A DNA stretch of 64,000 nt, from positions 2,604,001 to 2,668,000 of the forward strand of contig JACCLO010000002.1 in the NCBI GenBank assembly GCA_029448655.1, given 5' to 3'. The translations under genes and the position numbers were made by a program. Below, one piece after another: positions 1-12,113 of this stretch. Position 1 is the first letter of the stretch. Each line of letters starts with the position of its first letter. The stretch is from Wolfiporia cocos. Lineage: Eukaryota > Basidiomycota > Agaricomycetes > Polyporales > Phaeolaceae. The notes under the pieces were generated by a model, which was not told the origin of the DNA, searched no databases, and was given only the letters and a program-made list of their open reading frames with translations.

Positions 1-5
1 CTTAC

Positions 6-868
6 GAAAGTTGCGGTGAGATGGTTTTTATACCACTTGTTTCTGAGGACTAGTTCATTCAGCCCTGGAACCTTGATAATACACTATCAGACCTGCTACT
101 TACAGCGCCATATTGAGACAACGTAATACCTGCGGACCCGTGAGCGATGAATATGAGTAGTGATGGAACTCTTGCAGCTTACAGCTGTACGACGAGAATT
201 GACAGCGTCTGAACAATCATCAGCGCCATTCAAGACTGCGACTCATATCAGCAGCTCACGGATAGAGCAAATTCCGACTATCGACGCTCCATATCAGTTC
301 TCCGTAATTCGATAGTCTGAGAAACAGCTCACTCCAAAGTATGTCCTATATGCATGCAAACATCAGCAAGACGCTTTCATAGAGCAGCGAACTAACTGAC
401 GTTGGAAATTGGTCAAGAACCAAGAGATTGCCATGACCAGAGACCACATAGAACCACGTCAGCTGAGGCATAGTGATCAGTATCAGTTCGACACGACAAA
501 GTAAGAATCATACCAGGATCGCCATCGCCGTCCTCGAGGTATCAATCGCCCTGAGCGAGCCTGACGTGGAACCAAAATCGGAAGGCAGGAGAGCTCGACC
601 CACCATAATAGGACTACCTAGCGGAACAACTTCGATATTATACTCCATCATCATGAGCGACAAGCAATACCTACCAGACCTTTTAGCGCCCACGAGTCCT
701 TGGGATACCACCGAAAATAGTACATCGTCTGCGCGAGGGACACGCCGTAGAGCCTGTGACGGATGATGAGCTCTACGAAGGACTTTTGAAAGATCCTCCG
801 CACGCTATGGCCACTGAAATCCCAATGAAGACGCATCCGAACGATTCGTTGAGATTCAGTGAGGGCAT
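6..868 (-). CDS. DUF6534-type multi-span membrane protein, 3' end outside window
   Basis: This is the 5' part of a gene that leaves the window at position 1. Hand splicing gives ten exons in one frame: 868-804, 753-675, 617-604, 550-514, 462-401, 345-333, 277-260, 208-183, 129-104 and 49-6, with a GTAAG donor at 5-1. The product starts MPSLNLNESFGCVFIGIS and contains LYGVSLAQTMYYFRWYPKD, then a WAIDTSRTA segment and an FALSTLSILVVQLYYVVSIW segment. This order (Y-G-V/I-Q-YYF-YPKD, then a W-x-x-D helix) is the signature of the Agaricomycete DUF6534 membrane family, whose function is unknown. Several exons are only 13-18 nt long, so individual small-exon borders are uncertain; the family call rests on exons 1, 2 and 4 and is firmer. 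Its start lies about 1.5 kb from the stop codon of the polyketide synthase. Confidence 0.72.
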
Positions 869-2348
869 GGTCAAACAGGCAGTAACAGACAGGGATCTTC
901 GTGCTGTGCTTATAGCGCAGTCGCATTGATCGCGGAAACAGTCAACCGATGATCAGCGCCGTAGCATCTCATCTCGGTATCATCGGGCCTCTCGACGGCA
1001 CGTTGTGTCGGGAACGACTAGTGCGCGTCGGCGCTCGTACGTAATTGCACAGGAGGAGCGTTGAAGCAATTCAGCACTTTTTCCTCGCCCCGGCCCTGAC
1101 GGACAGCTATCTAATGCGCCCCGTTTGGTCCTGAACGAGGTACTGTATGACCGCCAGGATTTAACCTCCCGGAGAGCAGCGCTCCACGGGATGCCTCAGG
1201 CTAATGCGGCGTCTGATTACGATCATTGGTGCCAGTCTTCTCCTGATTTCAGAAGCATGACCATAAGAGTGATCCGAGTGATGCACGTTCCAGTGCAGTG
1301 CCTTACCCGGCGGTCAAGGAGGTTCGTCCCGCGACCATATGTAATTGATTCTTGCGCCCTGCAAGGATACGCTGTTGTCCTGGTAGCAATGTGTACGCGA
1401 GTGACGCAGGTCGAATTTAAATGCGAAGGCATGGAGACGCCGCTAGGGCGGCTAATGGCGGTGACGTAGCGGGCGGTGTTTCGTGCACACCATTTATCCA
1501 TAACCAAGTGGGTTCTGATATCCCATATGGTTCTCTTATGAACTTCTTGGAATGATATCACCAAACACACTCGTTGCTCTAGAATCGACACATGAGCGAT
1601 GGCCAACGTCTCCATCTGTTGGAGTTCATGTCAATTGTCGGAGGGAAATCTATCAGGGGATTGGCCAAGACTCACGCCTAGGGTTAGGGTCCACGCTCCC
1701 CCAAACCCTCGACAGACAACGTTTACCCTTGTGCGTATGTAGCGGTCCACAAATTCACCCGCTTGGACATGGGCGGCATCGATAAAACGGTTCAGCTGAG
1801 AATCACGCGCACCAGCATAATTGGCGCAGAGCCGGCGAGCGGATGAAAGGGCGACTAAAAAAGACAACTTCGTATATATGCGAGGCGGGACTATATGTGA
1901 GACCGGGCGCGCTTGTGAGTTCACCATCACTAGTTCAAGTTAGCGCAGTGTGAAAGAAGCCATCGTTAAGTCGGGCGGCATGAGATAGCACCAGAATATC
2001 TGATGGCGCTTGTGACATTGCAAATTGCGCGACAATGTGTTGTGTGCGATTTTCTGCGAATCTTATCGTAAATTTCCCACGTCTGTTTTCGGACCAATCT
2101 CTAGGCCACAATCTCGGCATGGCCGGTCAACGCCACATCCGATACGCCACATCTTGGTCTAGATCTAGTCCTCCATCCGGATTGTCTGATTACCGCTTTC
2201 TAGGGCAATCAAAGCATCGACCAGCAACTGAAGCCCATCTCACGTCTCAAGCTTTGAAAAAGGGAAATTAATTTCACAGCGCTGTAGTCTAATATACAGG
2301 TACACATACACCGGGAGCATAATGATATAGACGAAAGATAATTATCAA
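869..2348. other. Intergenic stretch without a recognised gene
   Basis: No reading frame here shows a family motif, and none could be joined across plausible introns into one. It separates the start of the DUF6534-type gene from the end of the polyketide synthase gene, so it holds the promoter of the former and the 3' region of the latter. Confidence 0.5.
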
Positions 2349-5300
2349 TCAAGCTGATGAGAGGAATCCAACACCACGCCAATACGCCAGCCACTTCGCG
2401 ACATCCTGAGCACCGAGTGACGGAATGCCATCGCTCAGCGTCCTGGACGCGCGCACACCCTTCTCCGCGGCGACCTGCGGGAGGAAGCCCATGCTCTCCT
2501 TGCTGGAGGACTGCGCATGGCGTTTGTGAATCTCCCGGAAGAACATAAGCAGCTTGACTGCAGCCTTGTCATTCCCATGCTTCGCAGAGCCCTGGTTATC
2601 AGCCTCGATATCGGCGGTCCTCTCTAGGCGCGCCAGCCATTCGGCGAAAGGAACAAGTGGGACATGCATCATTTCGGCGAGTGGTTCCATGATGGTGGCC
2701 CAGGCGACAGGTGTGGGATGCACGAGGTGGACTGTGTCGTTCTCCACGCGACGCATGTCTACGATCGCGGCAGCCGCAGTGTCGATGGGCAGCCACGAGA
2801 TGTTCTGGGTCACACGTGAGCTGGATGTGGAGGCCACTTTTTATGATCGATGCTTACCTCGTCGCCCTCCGGGAGGCATCCGAGGTATTCGGCCGACTGA
2901 ACAAGCGCGGGGAGCCAGTGATCGGTATCCCAGTACCCACTCGGGGATCCTGTCAGCAGCCCGGCACGGATGACATTGGTCGTGACTGCGGACTGCTCCG
3001 CGGCGATTTGTGTCACTCGCTCCGCAACCCACTTACTCTCAGAATAACCGTGCTCGACGGCCATCTTGGAATCTACGATAGGCGCCTCCGGTGCGGGGTA
3101 CGTCTTGGGACCTGGATAAAAGTGTAAGTCAGGAGATTGACGAGAGCTTGGACGAGAACGTACGGCGCCAGATCGCGACGGTACTGATGAAAGAGAATGT
3201 AAGGGCGGACGAGCGCTTGGACGAAGATGCGAAGTTGATGAGTCTGCGGGTGCCAGCGATAAGCTCCTCAAATGCCTCAAGCTGTGCGTAGAAGTCGAGC
3301 TTCCAAGCTACGTGGAGACAATCAGTATGGTCTATGCGAGGAGAATGCTGCGATTTACCATTATGGATGATGTGTGTGACCTCGAGGGAGAGCTAACACC
3401 GAAATACGCGTCAGCATCGCAAATATCGTGAAAGAGTAATTGCGAACCTGTTCGGATACCTCGCTGCTAACACCAAGATCATCGCTGGACAGATCACCTT
3501 CGATTAGGACAAGCTTCTGCGAGTCCACGAGAGAGCCTGAGAATCCATGACTCAAGAAGGCAGCCCTCTGTCGTTCTTTCAACGAGGCACCACCAGAATG
3601 CTTCCTGTTAAACGCATAGACCTTCTTGATCTCATTGCTTTGCAGGAGCTTCACCAGGATGTTGCAGCCGAGACCACCCGTCGTGCCGGTGACGAGGACG
3701 ACGTCATCAGCGCCGGTCGCGCTGTGCGTCTTATTGACAGCAACGCCGCCTTTCAGGCCTGCGATGTACTTGGCAAGCATGGTCTTCATCTCTTGGTCGA
3801 CACTGCGTGTGACAATCGTCTCTTGCACCCTCACCGTCTCGGACGAGGCCGCAGCGATCTTGCGCTGGAGGTCGTTCATCGAGACGTCCGCGAGCAGCTG
3901 CAGCTGCGTGAACTCGGCGATCGGGCGAAGCAGGAACGACAGACGTGCGGCGGACAGCGAGTCGATGCCGTAGGCGGTAAGCGGCGTATCCGGCGAGAAG
4001 TCGGCGAGCGGGACATTCAGCACGCCCCGGATGATCTCGGCCATCTTCTCTTCGGTGCTTTCGCTGGAGACGCGGTCTGTTGAGGTCTGCGAGAGCAGGT
4101 GGCGGCCGATCGTCGGCATACCCAAAGTGCGCTCCAGTGCATCCCAGTCGAGCTTCGGCAGGTAGCGCCTGAAGTGCTGGCCGCGCTGGAAGCGGCTAAT
4201 GGCGTCTTCGAGCCAGGCGATCATGTCTAAATCAAAAGACCTGCGTGAGACACTACTCAAGTTATACAGAATGTCGGTACTGACCACTAGCAGACATTCC
4301 CCACGTAGCGAATTGATTCATGTGGCCGGCAGCCGCCTCAACTTTGCCCGCAAGCACAAGGGAGGAGTCGATGATACCGGGGCAGACAAAGGAGAACGCG
4401 TTAGGGATTTTGGCGGTTGCCTCCTCAAGTGCCGTGTTGGCTCTGCGGCAGGATTATCAGCAGGATATACATAAACAGATCTAATATCGACTCACGCTCC
4501 GTATGTGGTTTGTCCAGCATTACCGACCACACCGACGATGGAGGAGAAAGAGATGATGAAGTCAAGACCCTTGAGATCATATGTCTCATCCAGCGTCTTC
4601 AGCACACCAGGCTTCGCTGCATAGACATCTGTGAAGTCGTTGTCGTCGAGATGCAGGAAAGTGCGATCAGTCAGAACTGCAGTCAGAATGAAGCAGCCAC
4701 CCAGAGGCCCGATCGAGCCGAAGAGCTTCTCCATGGAGGTATGCGACGATGCATCCACTGCCTCCAGTCGAAGGTCAAGACCATCGATTTCCTTCAAATA
4801 CTCGAACATCCGACGGACAACCAGGTTCGTGTTGCTGGCCAAGCTGCTTTCGCCACGGCGAGAAGTTACGACAATGTGTCGAGCACCTCGCTGCACATAG
4901 ATTGTTGAGGAATGGCAGTGGATCATGTACTGGGAAACTCACCTGGTACAACATGTGTGAGATATAAGCACCGATACTTCCAATACCTCCGAGTATGAGG
5001 TATGTCTTGTCGGGGTCAAAGAAGGGCTGAATTTGAAGCGATTTCGATAGACGTCCGCTTGCGGCGGTTGGCTCCGCCATGGGTTGACTGGGAGGCCTTA
5101 ACTCTTGTCTAATTACATGGTCGGCGAACATCTCCAACATTTGTACGGTGGCCTGTATCGCATCCTGAATCGCCCAGGGGTCTGTCCTGAGGATGTCGGA
5201 AAGACCAGTGTCAGGGTGGTTCCAGAGGAACGTCTTTCCTCGAATCGGGCGAAGCAGCGTCTGCAAGATTTGAACAGTGAAAGCGTCGTCATACCCAGAT

Positions 5301-8300
5301 ATTACCAAATCAACCTGGTTGGGACCAAGGCTAACGATCTCAAATAGGGCGGTATCGCTTGTTACCGGGACGACCTCCAGGCCGAGTGCTGAGTAGGCCT
5401 TGCAAATCGACCAGCCGACAACTGTATCTGAGTGGGTCACTACGATGCGTGGTGACCGGAGCCGAGAGGGAACCTTGAAGCTCTGCACTCCTATTGCCAG
5501 AACGGCTGAAACCATACCACTGACGATTGCAGGAATGAAGGATGTGTCCTGTCCTTGATGGAGTGAGACAGGGTATGCGGATAGAGTATCCACTGTGACT
5601 CGGCCGCACAGCTCGCCCTGCGTTAATCCTACAATGCTCATACCCTCTTTCATCACAGGCTGATCGCTGATCACGACAGTGCCCAAATAGCACGTGGTTG
5701 AGCCAGATGTATGAGTGGAGACGACATCGATGAGAATATGGCCCGCGGGAATTTCCTGACGCTGTGACCGGTCCTCGGTAGAGATCTTCGCGTAGTGGAG
5801 TGGAATGACTCTAGGAATGAGAGCCTCGCCTGCAGATGAGATGATGATGTCCAATTCGGTTTTGAGATCGGGTGGCAGCTGATTTATGAGTTTTACGCGC
5901 TCCTCCTCCTCGCCAGACTGTGGGAAGATAACGAGGTGGATCGTCCATATCAGATACTCCCTCCTCAATGCGCGCACGAGGCCAAGAGCGGCGCCTCCAT
6001 CAGGCCCATCCTGCGTGAAGATCCAGATATCTAACTCGGCCGAAGTGTCCAAGCCACTGAGATCCCATTTCAGGTCTCCTTCGTTGTCTTTATGGTAAGT
6101 GAATACGAATGCGAGCTCCTCGTCGATGAGGGGAAGGAGTTCGGTGACCGAAGAGGCCTTCTGAGACACAGCAGCGAAAGAGGTTCCATCGCTGTACTTG
6201 TTCAGGAGAGATAGCTCTGGTGTCTCAAAATGGCGATCAGCAGACTGGCTGAGCACTAGCAAGCCACCTTGGATCAGCGAGTTGCTGAGTTTGGCGGTCA
6301 AGGCACTTTCGCCCTCCGCTTCAAATGCTAGGATGATGTCGAAGGTCTCGGTGGCAGCATCGTCGTCCATGGGCTTGCTGGAAACATGAACGACACCAGA
6401 CTGAGGCTCGAATGAGGGAAGCTTCTGATCGTCTGCTGATTGGATGAACACCTCAAAGTAAATTGAGGAGAAATCTTCCAATGTCTGTTCGACATGAGCA
6501 TAGGCAGAACGATCTGCAGGGCAGTCATCAATGAGTAAAACACAAGCAGCAAGCTCGCCTACATACCTGCATTAAGTAATAAGAGACGAACTAGACGCCT
6601 ACTTGTTCCTGGAGCAGTGGCTAGTAGAGCTTCCCGTAAGCCTGAAACGTAGGGAACCTCGGATTCCTGAACGCTATCTGCCGAGGTGTCGATTGTTTTG
6701 ACCTGGTTAAACGCGGGCTGAAGGACAACGTCGTAGGGTAGAAGTTCTTCCATTGATGCGTCAATGCGGTGCTTTGCGGCTTCAAAGTTGTGCAATGTGC
6801 AAAGCCGCCTTCCCGAATCGTCGAGCAGTGTAATCTCATAAATCAGCGAACCTGAAAGCAGACACCCGTCAGTGTGCTGGTCAAGATGCAAGGTGTGTGC
6901 ACACTTGCCTGGCGTCCATTTGTTCAAGACAACATGAGCATAGATGTGAGGTGGGAATTTGCCCTTCTCCAAGGCACGATGCACGATAACTGCTTCTGCT
7001 GATGCTGGCAGGTAGTATGTGTTTGGATCAAAGTTTCCATGGAATGGCTTGAACGCTGTGATGTGCAGGCAAGCGTCCATAATCGCAGGGTGTATAACAT
7101 AGCCTCCGTCACTACGCAAGAATCAGCCACACCACAATGTAAGACCGACAATGAATGTACATACGAAGCGAGGGTGTCATCCATCCCTCTGATGGATACA
7201 AGCGCTTCCTTGTAGTTGTAATACGCACAAGCTACGCGGCGCAGTCGAGGCCCGTAATTGGAAAAATATGCCAGAGTCTGGTAGAAGGCTAATTGACTCG
7301 TGAGTGTGCTGTGCTGCAGGAGCAGATCATATTGAGACTTACAAGATCCAACGAATGAGGGGCAGCGTTTGCGGATTTCCGTAATGTCCATTGGTTCATA
7401 GCTTGGCGGCTCTTCGAACAGGAGATAGCCTTCCGCATGAAGCTTCCCCATCTGTACAAGCAACTTTAGCAACGACGTCTTCAATCAGTTACAAAATCGT
7501 AGTGGCTCACGTTCGCATCGGAGTCGGCACGGTATTTCTTTGATTGAGCGAACGACTTGACCGTCCAGTGAGAACCATTGAGGTCAACTTCAACCTTGGT
7601 CGGAGTATCGGAAGACAAGGGCAAAATTGAGCGCATCGAGACGTCCACAAGCATCGTGGCGCCAAACTCCAGAGCCTAAAGTAGGAGCAACAGTAAGCGA
7701 GAGAACAACTATCCCTAGAAGATGACTCCACCATTTCTATAAACCCAGCGGCGGGCATGATTGGCTCTCCTCTAATGATGTGTTCGCCTAATACAGTATG
7801 CGTTTCCTTGTTTACTCTCAACTGACGACGGTTGAGAGGTCCAGGGTGTGCCTCTGTCTGAAGGTGAGCCCCAAGCGTATCAGGCCAGATAGGGAACGAT
7901 TTCTTGACAAATGGATAAGGCGGAAGCGATGGCTGCGCCTCGTGGCAGGCACGGCCATTGAGAACTGTGAAGTCGACGCAGTTGTGACCTACGGCGGTGA
8001 GCTTGCCGCACAGACTGAGCAGGTCGTGCATCTCCGAAGATACGTCACCCTTGGCGCGCCGGGCAGAGTCGAAAACATTGGAATCCTCAACCATTGATGT
8101 GATGTATGATGAAAGGACAGGGTGAGGCGAGATCTCGAGGAACGTAGTGGCAGGGTGGGTTTTAGCGATGGCATCAATAGCCTGCGTGAACCGGACGGCG
8201 TTGCGAGTGTTGTTCCAGAAGTAATCTGCACTATATTCGTCTTCGAACAACAGGCCAGTGTATGTCGAGTACGTCGTGACCTTCGGGTGGTGATCACCTG

Positions 8301-10990
8301 GATAACGCTCGAAGAGATCCTTCAGGCCAGTACAGTAATCCTTCTGGCAGTAATCCATCATGGAAGAGTGGATTGGGACGCGGGTACGTATTTGGCGCGC
8401 GAAGATGTCCTTCTGCTTGGCAAGCTCCAATACTTTGCTGATTGCTGTGTCGTGTCCAGCAATAGCGACAGCGGTGGGTGAGTTGTAGCAGGCGATTTCG
8501 AGAGTGGCGTTAGGGAACTCGGCCCGTGCCTGCTCGACGAGGGGAGCGGCATCCTCGGGGCCGCAGCCGAGAGCTGCCATTCCACCACCGTAGGCTTCTA
8601 CTGGCACAAAGGTGGTACCACGGATGATAGAGAGCTCGACAGCCATCGCCTTGGAAGCCGCGCCGGACGCGTACAGGACTGCAGTTTCTCCCGCTGAGTG
8701 ACCGATCACAATGTCCGGCTTGATGCCCAGACTGACGAGCAAGTCGTACATGGCCATCTGGAACACTGCAATAGACGGCAATATGAGCGAGATGGGCCAC
8801 ACATCCTTGCGCTCGACCTGAACTTCATCGCCGAACAGCCCGTGGTCGTGAACGATCGACTTGTTCGTCAACCGCTTGAAAACCTCATCCATTTCTAGGA
8901 CGCTGCGGCGGAACACAGGGAACCTCTTGAAAAGCTGGCGACCCACTGTATATCCACATCGATCAGCAGCGGTCATCATTGGAAGTTCTTTTGTACATAC
9001 TCTCTTTATGCTGGGGGCCCTGTCCCGAGAAGACGAACACGATGGGACCCGGAACACGCGGGCAGTGCTGGGGTGCTGAAAACTGGGAGGCCTTCTCCTG
9101 ACCCTGCTCGACCACAGCAAACGACCGGTAGGTCATCTGCTTGGACCTCCTGCCCAGAATGGTGGACATAATAGCGAGCTCCTCACGGTTCTTCTCGCCT
9201 AAAGTCGCGAGCGAGTCGATGAAAACGGAGGTGGTGCGTGAAGAGAGACCGCTGGCCATCAGCAGCGCCGCTGGCAGCTCATTCTCCTTGTAAGACTCCT
9301 CTGTCTTCGGGGGACCCTCCAGGACGACGTGACCGTTTGAACCACCAATGCCAGAGCTGGACATGGCAATGAGAGGCCTCTCCTTACGGCATGGTAGGGG
9401 AGTGGGAGCCAGAGGAATCTTGAGCTTGTACTCGTCCCAGTGGATGGCTGGGTTCAGAGTCTTGACGTTGACGTTGGGAGGGATAACGCCTCCCTGAATG
9501 GACGAGAGCACCTTGGACAGCGAAGCAAGGAATGCGACGATCTCAGTGTGTCTATATCAATGTGTTAACAATACACGTAGCGGGCAACTGAAAGGCCTTG
9601 CTAACCCGATATTGCCCTTGACGCTTCCGACTAACAGGTCGTCATCGCGTTTGAACTGTTCGCCAACCCAGTTGGCTTCCACGGGGTCGCCCTTCGCCGT
9701 TCCTATCAGGGATTAACGTTATACAATCATATCAGGAAAGCGCATCAATACCTGTGGCGTGCAGTTCGACGTAATCTACTTCCTGGGGGTTGCGACCGGC
9801 ACGGCGGAACGCATCAATCATAGCATCGCGTTGAGCCTCTACGACCGGAGCACCAGGCGGAGCATACCCGCCACAGGAGTTGATGGAGGTGCCAAGTACC
9901 TTGGAGAATATCAATACATGCTTCGGAAAAGTGGAAGAATTACCTACTGTAGCGTAGATCCTATCGTGATCTCTAAGCGCAGCAGTGGTTGGTTTGAGCA
10001 CGACAGCTACACAGCCCTCGGCTCTGCCGAACCTGATGGGTGATACATCAATACACTAATCAATGCGATAAAGGCCGATCCTTACCCATCTGCAGATGCA
10101 TCAAATGGCTTGCATCGGCCGTCCTTAGCCATAATGCCAGCCTGGCTGTAAGTGAACCAGTCTGCAAACCTAAAGTGATAGTTGAGACATCTACACGATC
10201 ATATCAAATACACATCAAGGAACTCACCGATGATTGATTTGACAGCCACCGACGACAGCGGCCTCACATTCATCGTTGAGGATTGCCTGGACCGCGAGGT
10301 GAAACGCAGTCAGACTGGAGCTGCATGCAGTGTCTGTAGGAAGAGAGGGACCGAGTAGGTCGAGATGCGTCGAGATCCGGTTCGCCACCATGGACGGGGC
10401 TCCGGAAAATGAGCCGCGCGCTTCATACAAGTCCTGGGAAAATCAGCAATGTGTCGCTGTAGAATGAGCCATAGCCAACTTACTGCGTCGGTAACTGACA
10501 TTATGTCGAATGCAGTACTGGAAGTATAGCATCCCACACGCCTTGCTCTATAGTCTATGCCGCTATCAAGTAGGGCGAGAAAGCAGTTCTCAAGCAGCTT
10601 CCTGGTCCCAGGCGCCATGCCTCGAGCATCGCGGGACGAGATGCCGAACTCTACATTATCAAATTGGTCTATGTGTTTTATGAAAGAGGCAAATTCAGAG
10701 CGAATTTGCCCCGGGTTAGTGCCCTTCCAGCTGTGGATGGCACATATAAATGGAAGTCCATACTTTATTATCGAATACACTTACGCATCGATGTTAAAAC
10801 GATCCGAGGGAATACGCTCGTAGGATTGAAGCCCGTTGATCAGGAATTCATAGAATGCTTCATGATCCAAATTCGTCGTTGCATGCGTGCCGCTAGGCAA
10901 TTCGGCCGATATGCCGACCTATATGAAAGCAGTGAGCAGTAACAAAGGCGACGGACCTGGCAGACTCACAATCGCGATAGAACGATCCAT
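2349..10990 (-). CDS. Iterative reducing polyketide synthase with terminal reductase (KS-AT-DH-psiMT-psiER-KR-ACP-R)
   Basis: The synthase builds a polyketide chain on its own carrier protein and should release it by reduction. Twenty-two exons close in one frame (2505 codons): 10990-10970, 10918-10785, 10730-10484, 10433-10228, 10169-10086, 10032-9948, 9899-9752, 9702-9606, 9551-9001, 8945-7732, 7675-7511, 7451-7165, 7111-6909, 6851-6567, 6513-4943, 4890-4496, 4442-4285, 4226-3448, 3392-3359, 3307-3164, 3111-2858, 2804-2349. Landmarks: KS TACSSS with Cys171, HATG His306 and NIGHT His342; AT GHSAGE Ser608; DH HIIRGEPIMP His913 and HPAIMDACLH Asp about 1092; KR GGIGSIG about 1751; carrier YGIDSL Ser2040; reductase TGTTGGLG and YSESK (Tyr2292, Lys2296). 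The methyltransferase and enoyl-reductase regions lack cofactor motifs. Exon 12 may hide a further 54-nt in-frame intron (GTAAGT...TTAG), and one intron appears to be GC-AG. The start has a TATA box about 45 nt upstream. No stop or frameshift was found. The exact product cannot be read from the sequence. Confidence 0.93.
4990..6600 (-). other. Decayed methyltransferase and enoyl-reductase regions inside the polyketide synthase
   Basis: Between the DH and KR domains the protein keeps the length expected for MT plus ER but not their cofactor sites. Where an active MT has a glycine-rich SAM loop this protein reads RLVRLLLLNAD, with no G-x-G-x-G. Where an active ER has a GGVGQ-type NADPH loop it reads IVVTHSDTVVGWS. 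The surrounding ER-like fold is still visible (VISDQPVMKEGMSIVGL, then the KVPSRLRSPR segment). The frame is intact across 1.5 kb, so this is domain decay within a living gene. Such non-functional ER regions are known in fungal synthases that borrow a separate reductase. Confidence 0.7.
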
Positions 10991-11030
10991 TGCTGTGGAT
11001 GCTGGAAGACTCTAAGCAAGATGAATGGCT

Positions 11031-11038
11031 CTTATATA
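11031..11038 (-). promoter_or_regulatory. TATA box of the polyketide synthase
   Basis: On the minus strand TATATAAG lies about 45 nt before the ATG at 10990, a usual distance for a fungal core promoter with a short leader. Confidence 0.55.
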
Positions 11039-11417
11039 TTGAAACGAAGGCGCGAGCCGCACGCCGTATCTCCTTGTTTGGTAGATCTGGTTAGCGGTCA
11101 TTTGCAACTTCTACAATCAGCACATGGATAGTGCGTTCATACTTGGGTGACAGATTGATGGAACTTTGATGAGAAGCTGGTTGTCCGAGCGGTGTTGGAA
11201 GCATCTAGTCGGTCGTTAACCTCGATGGGACTCCGGCCTTGTCATGTTCCATGGCGCTGCATCAAGACATGATTCCGACGCTATCTTGTACTCGATGCAT
11301 GTATCGTGAACATCGAGCTTTTAATTTCGCAGGTACTAGTTGCTATGACCAGACCGGAATCGAAGTAGCATCAGAGATCCGAAGGGCACGGTGCACAGAT
11401 CCCCTGGGCGATAGGTA

Positions 11418-12111
11418 CTATCACTGGCCCACATGTGCAATCGCAACAGCAATGCAATTTCGCCTCTAGTTCCCCTCCTTCGAATTCAAAAATTATGAAG
11501 ATTTGTACACTATGACTATATTACAATCCGCATGATCTTGTCAAATCAGATTATAAAAAACTCTAGTAGATGAAGAGGAAAAAATGAACAATGTCAATCA
11601 GAGTTATTGATGGACTTCGGCTCAGTCTTCACCTTGACGAAATCCTTCCAAAATAACAATGCGTCTTCTCAATATACTTGAGGCTTCACGTGTAATTTTC
11701 CGAGGGGAATTGTGCATTGTGTCAATATAGAGAGGCAGATTGCAGTCAAAGTGTGACATCAGCCACATCCTCAGTCGGCAAATCTGAACTCAGCCTCTGA
11801 TGCCTGGTGGCTTAGTGGTTGCAATGCACCGATGGCGTCATGCCGTTTGATGCCGCGCGTTCGGCAATTTGGCGATCGTGACTGATGGCGTGACCGATGC
11901 TCGGAGAAAAGTTGCATTGCTGTTGCGATGCTTTACGGGCTTCGGTATCATGCAGCATGCACTTTCGTAGGTTCGAAAAAATATATCTTATACTAGAGAT
12001 GCATAGTCATCATTTAAACAAGATCCCGAGGGATTTGGGCTTGATTTCATGAAGATAGAGGCAAAACTCGGCGGGACATGCGAAAAAGTTGCATATGTGG
12101 GCCAGTGATAG
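11418..12111. mobile_element. TA-flanked MITE upstream of the polyketide synthase
   Basis: The 694-bp stretch begins CTATCACTGGCCCACATGTG and ends with its near-perfect inverted copy; TA stands on both sides (11416-11417 and 12112-12113). The arms match over about 23 bp with one mismatch. A second, subterminal inverted match pairs GCAACAGCAATGCAA near 11444 with 11910-11930. No coding frame is present. Terminal inverted repeats plus a TA duplication point to a non-autonomous Tc1/mariner-type element. Confidence 0.7.
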
Positions 12112-12113
12112 TA

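Noticed and set aside
6559..6600. Frameshift in the polyketide synthase after the LLLLNAG segment.
   Set aside because: A canonical 53-nt intron (GTATGT...GACTGCCCTGCAG, 6566-6514) restores the frame, so no damage is needed.
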